A DNA stretch of 64,000 nucleotides, from contig NZ_JAJHVV010000004.1 of the NCBI RefSeq assembly GCF_023145695.1, positions 329,735-393,734 on the forward strand, written 5' to 3'. The stretch's first letter is position 1. Each line of letters opens with the position of its first letter. The position numbers and the translations under genes were made by a program. This document shows positions 39,101-46,763 of the stretch, in pieces. This DNA comes from Vibrio amylolyticus (lineage in GTDB: Bacteria > Pseudomonadota > Gammaproteobacteria > Enterobacterales > Vibrionaceae). The notes under the pieces were generated by a model. The model did not search any database, was not told the origin of the DNA, and saw nothing but the letters and a program-made list of their open reading frames with translations.

Positions 39101-39781
39101 TTAAAATGGGAACAGTGGGTTAACAAACAGTTTGGTTAACCAACCTGCTTCATTGGCATCCGCCAACACGCCACTTTGTGAATAGGTGATCCGGGCATCG
39201 GCAACACGCTGAGATGAGATTTGGTTGCCGTTATTGATGTCATCAACACGCACTAAACCATTAAGGCGAATAAACTCGTCACCTTGATTAAGGCGAATCC
39301 ATTTTTCACCTTTGATGCGCACAACACCATTAGGCATGACTTCGTGCACCATGACGGTGATAGAGCCACTTAATGAGTTACGTTGAGAACTGGCTGAGTT
39401 ACCACGAAAATCTCGATCACCCGATAGGTTTCCGCTTATTCCACCCGCGCTACTTCCAGTATCATAGTCACCAGAAAGGCCCCCAGAAGAGCTTTTACCA
39501 AAGTTAGTATTTGCTTGCTTACTTGAACGCGTATCTTCATCCAGTGACACCGTTAAGATATCGCCAACACGATAGGCGCGACGGTCTTGAAACAGCGTCC
39601 AGATATAGCCATCACGATACACAGAACCCGACCCTGCATCAGGTAATGAGTAGTCCAGAGCAGGAGGTGCATAGACATCATCATCAGGCGATGGACGATC
39701 ATCAATCAATGAAGATGACTCGAACGACGAACACCCAACAAGCAGCAGTGCACTGGAGAACAGTGCGAATAATCTCAACAT
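39101..39781 (-). CDS. flgH: Lateral flagellar L-ring lipoprotein FlgH
   Basis: FlgH is the outer-membrane L-ring lipoprotein. The 226-residue protein has a lipobox (LLLVGC, lipidated C17), then DRRAYRVGDILTVSLDEDTRS, a glycine/serine-rich stretch, and GEKWIRLNQGDEFIRLNGLVR near the C-terminus, ending in the conserved FVNPLFPF-like tail. AAAGG lies before the ATG. A 228-bp gap to flgG is long for this operon. Confidence 0.95.
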   Translation of the reverse strand: MLRLFALFSSALLLVGCSSFESSSLIDDRPSPDDDVYAPPALDYSLPDAGSGSVYRDGYIWTLFQDRRAYRVGDILTVSLDEDTRSSKQANTNFGKSSSGGLSGDYDTGSSAGGISGNLSGDRDFRGNSASSQRNSLSGSITVMVHEVMPNGVVRIKGEKWIRLNQGDEFIRLNGLVRVDDINNGNQISSQRVADARITYSQSGVLADANEAGWLTKLFVNPLFPF

Positions 39782-40009
39782 TGGTTTACCTTTATAGGTT
39801 TAGGCGGTGCACTTAGTTTTCGGTGCAATAGATAGTGATGAAGACCTAAACACATCAATCCATTAATATATCGTTGCGTTGATGACCAATAAGGTGTGGA
39901 GCCAAACCCTCAAAAGAGGCCCTTATCAGTCATAACGCACTGACCGTTCAAGCTTTACTAGGCCTTAATGAACAAGCCGTTACAGAACAAGCCGTTACAG
40001 AACAATCGG
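39782..40009 (-). other. Unusually long gap inside the flg operon, between flgG and flgH
   Basis: All other flg gaps here are 53 bp or less; this one is 228 bp. It has no gene and no terminator that I can see. It begins (in the direction of transcription) with the tandem repeat at the flgG stop. The remainder is AT-rich. It may hold an internal promoter for flgHIJKL or be neutral spacer. Confidence 0.5.
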
Positions 40010-40018
40010 TTACAGAAC
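39971..40018. repeat. 15-bp tandem repeat at the flgG stop codon, about three copies
   Basis: On the minus strand the unit GTTCTGTAACGGCTT is repeated: copy 1 ends flgG itself (GTT CTG TAA = Val Leu stop, then CCGATT), copies 2 and 3 are identical to each other, and a partial copy follows. The unit is a multiple of three, but the stop in copy 1 makes the extra copies non-coding. Copies 2 and 3 are exact, which suggests recent slippage duplication. Confidence 0.85.
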
Positions 40019-40795
40019 CTGGTTTACGTACTGAAGCATTTCATCTGATGACGAGAGGGCTTTCGCATTCATTTCATAACCACGTTGAGTCGTGATCATA
40101 TCCACCATCTCTTCAACGACCTGTACGTTTGACCCTTCAAGAACACCTTGCTTTAACTGACCAAATGCCCCTTCGCCTGCAATCCCATCAATCGCGTCAC
40201 CACTTGATGCCGTTTGACGGTACATGTTGCCCCCGAGCGCTTCTAGACCCGCTGGATTGATAAAGTTGGCTAATGTAATTTGGCCAATCTCTTGTGGGAA
40301 ATCACTGTTTGCGACTTTGGCAGAAACCGTACCGTCGTTACCAATGGTGATGGTTTCAGCATCTTCAGGTACCTGAATCGCTTGTGCCAATGGTAAACCT
40401 TGGGCCGTCACCATCATGCCTTCTGAGTTAAGGTGAAATTGACCATTTCGCGTATACGCGGCTTCACCGTCAGCGGTTTCTAATTCAAAGAAACCTTGGC
40501 CATCAATCGCCACATCAAGGCTTTGATTAGTGGTTTGGTACATACCTTCGGTGAAAACTTTCTGTGTACCTACCACGCGTACACCCGAACCAAGCTGAAT
40601 ACCACTTGGCAGTTCATTCACTTCATCAACCATCGCCCCTGGCTGACGCTGAATTTGGTAAAAAAGGTCTTCAAATGCTACGCGGTCGCGCTTGTACCCG
40701 ACGGTATTGACGTTGGCAAGGTTATTCGAGATGGTCGCCATTTTCGCATCTTGTGCGGCCAGGCCTGTTTTACTTATCCATAATGCTGCGTTCAT
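40010..40795 (-). CDS. flgG: Lateral flagellar distal rod protein FlgG
   Basis: FlgG forms the distal rod. The 261-residue protein, near the family's usual 260, has LWISKTGLAAQDAKMATISN and NLANVNTVGYKRDRVAFEDL at the N-terminus and the C-terminal VNVVEEMVDMI-type helix (EGSNVQVVEEMVDMITTQRG, then YEMNAKALSSSDEMLQYVNQ). The last three codons lie in a 15-bp tandem repeat. It follows flgF by 10 bp. Confidence 0.97.
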   Translation of the reverse strand: MNAALWISKTGLAAQDAKMATISNNLANVNTVGYKRDRVAFEDLFYQIQRQPGAMVDEVNELPSGIQLGSGVRVVGTQKVFTEGMYQTTNQSLDVAIDGQGFFELETADGEAAYTRNGQFHLNSEGMMVTAQGLPLAQAIQVPEDAETITIGNDGTVSAKVANSDFPQEIGQITLANFINPAGLEALGGNMYRQTASSGDAIDGIAGEGAFGQLKQGVLEGSNVQVVEEMVDMITTQRGYEMNAKALSSSDEMLQYVNQVL

Positions 40796-40805
40796 TGTTG
40801 TTTCC

Positions 40806-41537
40806 TTAACCTCTTACTAAGCGGTTGCCCGCTTCAGCTGCTTTTTCTGCGGTTTGCATCATTTTCAGTTGCATCTCGAAGTTACGGCTAAGGTTCATTG
40901 AACTCACCATCTCTTCAACTGCAACTACATTGCTTTGCTCTAGAAAACCAGAGACCATCGCCACTTCCCCTTCAAGGGCTGGAGCAAAGGGGTCTTCACC
41001 ACGAAACAGGCCATTATCAAGCTTGCGCAGCTCAGCCGTTTCAGGGTTAACCAGTTTTACTTGGCCGATCTCAATCGCCAATATCTCCCCTTCAGGAACA
41101 ATATTGATGCTACCGTTATCACCAAACTCGATGCTGCTATAAAGTGGCACGTTGATCTGCTGACCGTCATTGCCGATTAATGGCAGGTCATTGATCGTGA
41201 GATCCCCCTCCTGACTGCGCTCAACGTTACCTGCACGGGTATACGCTTCTTGTCCATCTGGCATTTCGACGGCGAAGAAACCTTCAGTGCGCAGCGCTAA
41301 ATCCAGTGGCCTGTCGGTTTGTTGTAGTGCGGCGATATCAAAACGAGTCCCACTGGTTTCTGCTTGAACCAGGGCGCGCGTATCGTAGGCGGCTCCTTGT
41401 ACGGCATAGGCTTGTGCGCGCTCCATATCTGCTCGAAAGCCATGAGTGTTAATATTCGCTAGGTTGTTTGCAGCAACTTGCTGAGCGGTAAATATGCGAC
41501 CCGCGCCGCTCGCTGCGGTATAAATCAATCGATCCAT
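40806..41537 (-). CDS. flgF: Lateral flagellar proximal rod protein FlgF
   Basis: FlgF is a rod protein beneath FlgG. The 243-residue protein starts DRLIYTAASGAGRIFTAQQV and ANNLANINTHGFRADMERAQ, and ends with the family helix EQSNVVAVEEMVSSMNLSRN. It lies between flgE and flgG with 10-11 bp spacers, and its order in the operon agrees with the call. Confidence 0.95.
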   Translation of the reverse strand: MDRLIYTAASGAGRIFTAQQVAANNLANINTHGFRADMERAQAYAVQGAAYDTRALVQAETSGTRFDIAALQQTDRPLDLALRTEGFFAVEMPDGQEAYTRAGNVERSQEGDLTINDLPLIGNDGQQINVPLYSSIEFGDNGSINIVPEGEILAIEIGQVKLVNPETAELRKLDNGLFRGEDPFAPALEGEVAMVSGFLEQSNVVAVEEMVSSMNLSRNFEMQLKMMQTAEKAAEAGNRLVRG

Positions 41538-41548
41538 CAGGGTTTGCC

Positions 41549-42739
41549 TTACATGTTAAATAGGACTTGAGTCAGTTGCTGCTGAGTCGATAAAGATTGT
41601 GCATTCGCTTGGTAGTTACGTTGAGCGGTCATCAGGCCAACAAGCTCACCCGTTAGATCAACGTTTGACTCTTCAAGGTATCCAGCGCTGAGTGAGCCAA
41701 GCGTTCCAGTACCCGGTGCACCTGTCAGAGGCTGTCCAGATGCTTGTGTGGCAGCCCAGCCCGTGTTGCCCACCTGAACTAAACCACCGTTATTTGGGAA
41801 GTCAGCTAGGATCACTTGACCTTGAATCATCTGCTCACCATTGCTGTAGTTGGCAAATAGGTAGCCATCTTCATCGATGGTAATTCCCGTCAGCTCACCA
41901 GCCGTATGGCCATCAGATCGGTTAGTAGATACCGCAAAGTCGCTACCGTATTGAGTCGTGCCCGTCATTGAGATATCAAACGCCATTGGAGAAGCGCCAT
42001 TTTGAGGATCATAAGCGATTGCAACCGGCGCAGTTGGTGCGGTTAGATTACCTTCTGTATCAAACATCACCGTTTCAGACTGACCAAGGTCATCACCGTT
42101 CATGGTGTAGTGAACTTCCCACTCGTTCTCACCCGTTTTAACAAAGTACTGAGTCATAGTGTGCTCATTACCGAGAGAGTCGTACACCGTTGTCGTGTAT
42201 GAAGAGTTAAAGCTGTCGCTGTCATCGGGATCAAACGGATTATCCGCTGTATCGATCACTGAAGCACCGGCATCAAAGTTCGCAGCAAAATCGACACTGT
42301 CCGTCGCTTTTGCAGGTACCGAGCCTGTTTGCACTTGCAGGTCCGTGACAGAGCCCGTTTGAACGTTGCCTGCGGAGTCCACACTGTAGCCTTGTAGACG
42401 ATGACCTGAATTATTGACGATGTAGTTATCTTTATCTTGGTGAAACATACCCGCGCGCGAGTACGTGGTTGAGCCATCAGGCCCTTCTAGTACGAAGAAG
42501 CCACTGCCACCAATCGCTAGATCTGTTGGACGCCCCGTCATCACCATGTTTGAGCCATTGAAGCTTTGAGAAACCGTCGACATCTCAACACCTCCACCCA
42601 TGCCGCCATTCATCACCGCCGCAAACTCGGCACGTGACGATTTATAGCCAACCGTCGAAACGTTAGCGATGTTGTTACTGATGGTATTTAGCTCTTGTGT
42701 CGTGGAGTTCAATCCACTCATTGCAATGTTAAAACTCAT
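41549..42739 (-). CDS. flgE: Lateral flagellar hook protein FlgE
   Basis: FlgE builds the hook. The 396-residue protein has the N-terminal signature (FNIAMSGLNSTTQELNTISN, NIANVSTVGYKSSRAEF), a beta-rich middle (TTTVYDSLGNEHTMTQYFV), and the C-terminal helix ESNVDLTGELVGLMTAQRNY. A 53-bp gap separates it from flgD. Confidence 0.96.
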   Translation of the reverse strand: MSFNIAMSGLNSTTQELNTISNNIANVSTVGYKSSRAEFAAVMNGGMGGGVEMSTVSQSFNGSNMVMTGRPTDLAIGGSGFFVLEGPDGSTTYSRAGMFHQDKDNYIVNNSGHRLQGYSVDSAGNVQTGSVTDLQVQTGSVPAKATDSVDFAANFDAGASVIDTADNPFDPDDSDSFNSSYTTTVYDSLGNEHTMTQYFVKTGENEWEVHYTMNGDDLGQSETVMFDTEGNLTAPTAPVAIAYDPQNGASPMAFDISMTGTTQYGSDFAVSTNRSDGHTAGELTGITIDEDGYLFANYSNGEQMIQGQVILADFPNNGGLVQVGNTGWAATQASGQPLTGAPGTGTLGSLSAGYLEESNVDLTGELVGLMTAQRNYQANAQSLSTQQQLTQVLFNM

Positions 42740-42792
42740 TTTTTACTCGTCCTAAATATTAAATGTGGTATCTAAAATCACAGGTAGAATGA

Positions 42793-43509
42793 CTATCCAC
42801 GTGCTAGTAAATTAAACGGTGATGGGGTTGGAGAGCTGCCCTCTCCGTCAGAACCTTTTTCACCGTATTGGGTAACTTGGAAGAACGGCACATAGCCCAC
42901 ACCAGCAATAAGAAACTCTGGTGAACCACCACCCGGTGGTATGCGCATTTTTTCGATGGTGCCCGCGATCATGAGTTCTGGGGTGTAGTCGTTATCGTCG
43001 GTCACCACATTAAGATCGTATTGACCATCTTTTAGGCCTAGTGCTTTAGGGTCGATAACAAACTCCACTTCCCCTTCACTGTTAGCGCCAAGCTTAATGG
43101 TTTCAACCACCTTGCCAGCTTCATCCTTAATCTCAATATTGAGCTCTTGTACTGAGCTGTTTAACTCAATCACCCCTTCATGCTTTGTTCCGTCAATTTC
43201 AATGGTGTCCGTAGACACTCGAACATCTTGACCCACCATTCCTGCGGTCGTCAGCACCTGAATGTTGTCGAGCAGAACCATTTGATGAGTGATGGTGCTG
43301 TTCATTCCCTGCATGGTTTCCACTTGGGTCATCTGCGCTAGTTGCGTCATGAACTGAGTGGTATCGAGTGGATCGAGTGGCGTTTGATTTTGAATTTGAG
43401 CGATCATTAAGGTAAGAAACACATCCTCTTGACCACCATTGGAGGTCACTTGTCCATTGCTGGTTTGGGAGGGGCTTGACTCGTTTGACATAACTCCAGG
43501 TAAACTCAT
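42793..43509 (-). CDS. flgD: Lateral flagellar hook-scaffold protein FlgD
   Basis: FlgD caps the growing hook. The 238-residue protein has the N-terminal export and cap motif EDVFLTLMIAQIQNQTPLDP LDTTQFMTQLAQMTQVETMQ and a C-terminal beta domain (tudor/FnIII like) containing GANSEGEVEFVIDPKALGLK. It follows flgC by nine bases. Confidence 0.95.
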   Translation of the reverse strand: MSLPGVMSNESSPSQTSNGQVTSNGGQEDVFLTLMIAQIQNQTPLDPLDTTQFMTQLAQMTQVETMQGMNSTITHQMVLLDNIQVLTTAGMVGQDVRVSTDTIEIDGTKHEGVIELNSSVQELNIEIKDEAGKVVETIKLGANSEGEVEFVIDPKALGLKDGQYDLNVVTDDNDYTPELMIAGTIEKMRIPPGGGSPEFLIAGVGYVPFFQVTQYGEKGSDGEGSSPTPSPFNLLARG

Positions 43510-43518
43510 ATCCGCTCC

Positions 43519-43953
43519 TTACTGGCCAAGTTTTAGCAGGCCTTGCTGCATGCTTCGGGTTCGAGTCAGTACATCAACGCTGGTTTCAAAGCTGCGTGAT
43601 GCTGACATCATGTCGGCCATTTCATGGACCACATCAACATTTGGGTAGTAAACGTACCCTTCGTCATCAGAGATTGGATTGCCAGGTTCATAACGGCGAT
43701 CAAGTTCACCCTCGGTATTCACTACATCAAGCACCTGGACTCGAGCACCCGCTGTCGCCATATTGTCACTAAACAGTTGCTGCTGGTTTTGCTGGTAGAC
43801 AGTGGCGAAGACCGGCTTACGAGCGCGATAGGTTTCCGCTTCTGTCGTCGCGCCCGAATTGGCGTTGGCGAGGTTACTCGCGATTGTGTTTAAACGTGTG
43901 GTTTGCGCGGTCATTGAAGAACCCGCTATTTGATAGATATCACCAAATGACAT
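43519..43953 (-). CDS. flgC: Lateral flagellar proximal rod protein FlgC
   Basis: FlgC is a proximal rod component. The 144-residue protein starts FGDIYQIAGSSMTAQTTRLN TIASNLANANSGATTEAETY, with the family NLAN motif, and ends with VDVVHEMADMMSASRSFETS, the family C-terminal helix. It follows flgB by five bases. Confidence 0.95.
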   Translation of the reverse strand: MSFGDIYQIAGSSMTAQTTRLNTIASNLANANSGATTEAETYRARKPVFATVYQQNQQQLFSDNMATAGARVQVLDVVNTEGELDRRYEPGNPISDDEGYVYYPNVDVVHEMADMMSASRSFETSVDVLTRTRSMQQGLLKLGQ

Positions 43954-43958
43954 AACGA

Positions 43959-44333
43959 TTACTGCCCCATAATGGCTGTCGATAGCCCTTTAAATTTCAT
44001 ATTGAGAAACGTTAAACTCGTTTCAAAATCCATCGCATTTTGTGCAAACTGCGCTTGCTCAACCCCAAGTTCAACCGTATTTCCATCGATTGAGTTGTTG
44101 TATGGATTGCGGTACATAAGCTCCTGTGGATGAACCACTGAAGACGATGTTTTTTGCCCTTGTTGCAACCGATGTTCGACTTGCGAAACCGCTGCTTGAA
44201 AGTCAAAATCTCGTGCTTTAAATCCAGGGGTATCGACATTTGCCAAGTTTCCTGCGATAACTTTTGAGCGCTCGGCACGAAGTTCGAGAGTGTGCGTATG
44301 AACGCCTAATGCGTTGTCAAAACTGATTCCCAT
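43959..44333 (-). CDS. flgB: Lateral flagellar proximal rod protein FlgB
   Basis: FlgB is the most proximal rod protein. I start at the ATG at 44333, which follows AAGGAAAATCAA and gives MGISFDNALGVHTHTLELRA, the family N-terminus, for 124 residues; the frame stays open 72 bases further upstream but that sequence is unlike the family. NLANVDTPGFKARDFDFQAA is the rod signature, and the C-terminus ends in DFETSLTFLNMKFKGLSTAI. It is the first gene of the flgBCDEFGHIJKL operon and divergent from flgA. Confidence 0.95.
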   Translation of the reverse strand: MGISFDNALGVHTHTLELRAERSKVIAGNLANVDTPGFKARDFDFQAAVSQVEHRLQQGQKTSSSVVHPQELMYRNPYNNSIDGNTVELGVEQAQFAQNAMDFETSLTFLNMKFKGLSTAIMGQ

Positions 44334-44376
44334 TTGATTTTCCTTACAAGCAAAACGGTGTTTAGGAACGGTATCT

Positions 44377-44392
44377 ATCAAGATGCATGCCA
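44377..44392 (-). promoter_or_regulatory. Probable sigma-54 promoter of flgB
   Basis: On the minus strand TGGCATG-catc-TTGAT fits TGGCACG-N4-TTGCW with two mismatches (C to T at the sixth base and GC to GA in the -12 doublet), with correct spacing, about 44 bp before the flgB start. LafK activation of it is inferred from known laf regulation. Confidence 0.6.
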
Positions 44393-44497
44393 GAAAATAA
44401 ACCATTGTTTTTATTAGGTTAAAAAGAAAATCAACGTAGAATGGGAACGTTGATTTCCGCTAATGGGAAGTAGAGAATAATAAAGAGGAAGTGCCTT

Positions 44498-44524
44498 ATG
44501 AAAAGTGACAACAATGAGAAATAA
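44498..44524 (+). other. Eight-codon mini-ORF overlapping the flgA start
   Basis: AGAGGAAG is six bases before an ATG at 44498 that opens ATG AAA AGT GAC AAC AAT GAG AAA TAA, in a different frame from flgA. The best flgA ATG (44514) lies inside it and has no ribosome site of its own, so termination at 44524 might reinitiate or couple at flgA. It could also signal a frameshift or sequencing error at the N-terminus. Confidence 0.45.
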
Positions 44525-45248
44525 CATTCAATGGCGCTGGGTTCTTATCGCGCTGCTAGGTCCGTTTTCTCTGCAAGCAGAAGATGGGATTTCCACCCGA
44601 GATAACCCAGCAATTGAACGAGCACTGACTCAACACATTAAAGGGCTAGTGGCTCAATCCATTCAACAAAATCAATGGCGAGCAAGCGGTCAAAAAATTG
44701 CAATCACTCTACCCCAGGGGAGCCACCGCTTAGCCTCTTGCAAAAAACCGTTAGCGATCACCCGTCGTGATAATCGCCTCTATCCCGCGGGCCGACTGCG
44801 CTTTAATGTTCAATGCAGCGATAACACACCTTGGTCTGTAAATGCACAAGCCAATGTCGATTTGGTGGTGCCCATGGTGTATGTCACTCGTACTATCGCT
44901 AAAGATTCACTGCTCACCGCTGAAGATGTGACAACCAAACCAACCAGTCTTGCGAGCATCAATCGCGATTTTATTTCACAGCCCAATTCCATTATTGGTC
45001 AACGAGCCCTTAGGCAGGTTCGTAATGGTCAATTATTATCGCCAGAAAGAGTCAGTCACCCTTTTGTTATAAATAAAGGTGATAGCGTAATAATCGAGGC
45101 TGTTGGCGACAGTTTCTCTGCATCTATGTTAGGGCTCGCGCTCGACAACGGGTATTTAGACCAGCAAATTCGGGTCAAAAACAACAGCTCAGGGAAGACG
45201 ATTCGAGCAGTTGTGCTAGAGAGCGGCAAAGTACACACACTGTTTTAA
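44514..45248 (+). CDS. flgA: Lateral flagellar P-ring chaperone FlgA
   Basis: FlgA helps assemble the P-ring in the periplasm. The 244-residue protein (from ATG at 44514) has a signal peptide (about 1-22, ending SLQA-ED) and the SAF domain C-terminal half (LVVPMVYVTRTIAKDSLLTA, then QLLSPERVSHPFVINKGDSV). A GTG three codons earlier (44505) is also in frame. Neither start has a good ribosome site, since the strong AGAGGAAG serves an out-of-frame ATG. It is divergent from flgB and followed by flgM. Confidence 0.92.
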   Translation: MRNNIQWRWVLIALLGPFSLQAEDGISTRDNPAIERALTQHIKGLVAQSIQQNQWRASGQKIAITLPQGSHRLASCKKPLAITRRDNRLYPAGRLRFNVQCSDNTPWSVNAQANVDLVVPMVYVTRTIAKDSLLTAEDVTTKPTSLASINRDFISQPNSIIGQRALRQVRNGQLLSPERVSHPFVINKGDSVIIEAVGDSFSASMLGLALDNGYLDQQIRVKNNSSGKTIRAVVLESGKVHTLF

Positions 45249-45320
45249 TTCGCCGTCGATTTCTCTTTAATAAATCGACTCGATTATTTTCATCAATACA
45301 CGAGTTTTTTTTAAGCAGGC

Positions 45321-45348
45321 TAAAGGCGCGGTCGTTTAAAAAAGATAA
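45321..45348 (+). promoter_or_regulatory. Possible sigma-28 promoter of flgM
   Basis: TAAA-N16-AAAGATAA resembles the sigma-28 consensus TAAA-N15-GCCGATAA, with the last five bases GATAA conserved and one extra spacer base. It lies 26 bp before the flgM ATG. LafS control would fit a FlgM-LafS feedback loop; confidence is limited. Confidence 0.4.
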
Positions 45349-45373
45349 CAGAATCAGACTCAAGGAATGCCCG

Positions 45374-45688
45374 ATGATTAATATTGGCAATAACGGTAAC
45401 CACACCGTTTTCAACCAGACAGTAAAGCCTTCTACTCAAGCAGAAAGCAGTGCCAAAAAAAGCAATGTGGGTGAAACAGAAGTGTCAGTAAAAGAAACGT
45501 TAACGCTTGAGCAGAAAGTGAGCCAAGAAGCTCGCACTCTTGAATCTCTTCAAAAAGAGCTAAAACAACTTCCTGAAGTCGACTTAGCGCGTGTCAATGA
45601 GATCAGAGCTCAATTACTACAGGGTGATTATAATATCAACCTTGATGAGTTAGCTGGTGCAATCAAGTCGACACATCAACGCGACTAA
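45374..45688 (+). CDS. flgM: Lateral flagellar anti-sigma-28 factor FlgM
   Basis: FlgM binds LafS until the hook is complete and is then exported. The 104-residue protein is polar with a C-terminal helical sigma-binding segment (ARVNEIRAQLLQGDYNINLD ELAGAI) typical of the family. It follows flgA by 125 bp, and AAGGA lies upstream. Downstream flgN begins 11 bp after its stop. Confidence 0.9.
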   Translation: MINIGNNGNHTVFNQTVKPSTQAESSAKKSNVGETEVSVKETLTLEQKVSQEARTLESLQKELKQLPEVDLARVNEIRAQLLQGDYNINLDELAGAIKSTHQRD

Positions 45689-45699
45689 GAAGAGCGATT

Positions 45700-46149
45700 A
45701 TGAGTGTGAGTACTATTAATACAGCTCGTTCAACCGCAATTAAGCAGTTCATTGTTGAGCTCAAAGCTGATTTGAATGATTATCAACGCTTGCTTGAATT
45801 GATGTTAGTACAGCATAAGCTGATGACTAAACGAGAGACTGAAAAGCTCTCTCAGATATCAGGAAAGCATAAGAGTTTTTTAGAATACCTAGAAGCTCGT
45901 GCACAAAATCGCTCTCAGCTGCTTATTCAAATAGGTGTATCTGCCGATGCCAGTGGGGTGGCTAAATTGGTCGCGGCACTGCCTAATAAACTGGCCCACC
46001 CACTCGCTGCCGATTGGAATGAACTGCACAAATTAATAGAGAAATGCAAAGCGCAAAATGAACGCAACAATACATTATTAGACATGCAGCAAAGTATTCT
46101 AAGTCGCTTAACTCAAGAAACGGACACACAACTCTACGCCCCTGACTAA
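45700..46149 (+). CDS. flgN: Lateral flagellar chaperone FlgN
   Basis: FlgN is the export chaperone for FlgK and FlgL. The 149-residue, all-helical protein has the coiled-coil pattern (LKADLNDYQRLLELMLVQHK near the N-terminus, ending QSILSRLTQETDTQLYAPD). Sequence similarity is low across the family; the call also rests on its place after flgM and its size. It ends the flgAMN operon at a terminator. Confidence 0.88.
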   Translation: MSVSTINTARSTAIKQFIVELKADLNDYQRLLELMLVQHKLMTKRETEKLSQISGKHKSFLEYLEARAQNRSQLLIQIGVSADASGVAKLVAALPNKLAHPLAADWNELHKLIEKCKAQNERNNTLLDMQQSILSRLTQETDTQLYAPD

Positions 46150-46217
46150 CGTTGTTATTATCAAAACTATCGACTCCTTCCAATAAATGACGTCCCATGA
46201 ATCCTATGTATAAAGAT

Positions 46218-46254
46218 AAAAAAAGCGCCTAGACTTTCCTCTAGGCGCTTTCAC
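46218..46254. terminator. Bidirectional terminator between flgN and fliJ
   Basis: A 12-bp stem (AAAGCGCCTAGA and TCTAGGCGCTTT) with a short loop has TTTTTTTATC on the minus side and TTTC on the plus side. It closes motY-lafK-fliEFGHIJ strongly and flgAMN more weakly. Confidence 0.92.
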
Positions 46255-46310
46255 TCTGCGTCATGCTCTTCTCTCAAATTATCAATGGGTCATAACCTGA
46301 TGATTCACAT

Positions 46311-46763
46311 TTATCGTAATACTTGGGCATTTAACTTGTTGATCGTATGGCGCTGTGCACCTATCTCATCATTCATGGCTTGTTCAATTCGCCTCTCTTT
46401 TTGCAGCGCCGTTTTACGACGCTTCTCTAGCACAGTGTCCAGAGATTTCACTCTGACATTTTGATTGAGTACATGTTGCTGGATACGTCGGTGCTCGGCT
46501 TTTGAGAGCGCCATCTGCTGCATTTGAAGCGATTGTAGGTGCTGCAAATTGCTACGTAACTGATCTCTATTGCGCCACGCCATTGCGCTCTCACCATCGC
46601 TCACTTGAACAGAGTCATAAATATCCATTAACTGATTGGCATGATTTTGGTGCAGATCACTTTGAGTTTGCTGTTTTTGTAGCTGCTGACTCAAGCGTTC
46701 TAACTGATCTTGGTTCATGTCACGAAACTTCGCTAATCCACTGCCTTTCAATCCTCTAGCCAT
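46311..46763 (-). CDS. fliJ: Lateral flagellar export chaperone FliJ
   Basis: FliJ is the coiled-coil stalk of the export ATPase. The 150-residue protein is almost all helix and highly charged with heptad patterns (LERLSQQLQKQQTQSDLHQN, EHRRIQQHVLNQNVRVKS). The start overlaps fliI by eight bases. The call rests on helical content, size (about 147 in E. coli) and place after fliI. Confidence 0.88.
   Translation of the reverse strand: MARGLKGSGLAKFRDMNQDQLERLSQQLQKQQTQSDLHQNHANQLMDIYDSVQVSDGESAMAWRNRDQLRSNLQHLQSLQMQQMALSKAEHRRIQQHVLNQNVRVKSLDTVLEKRRKTALQKERRIEQAMNDEIGAQRHTINKLNAQVLR

Noticed and set aside
39823..39837. 15-base match between the flgG-flgH gap and the glnA upstream region (GGTGCAATAGATAGT)
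   Set aside because: A match of this length is expected about once or twice by chance in 64 kb; no further similarity around it.
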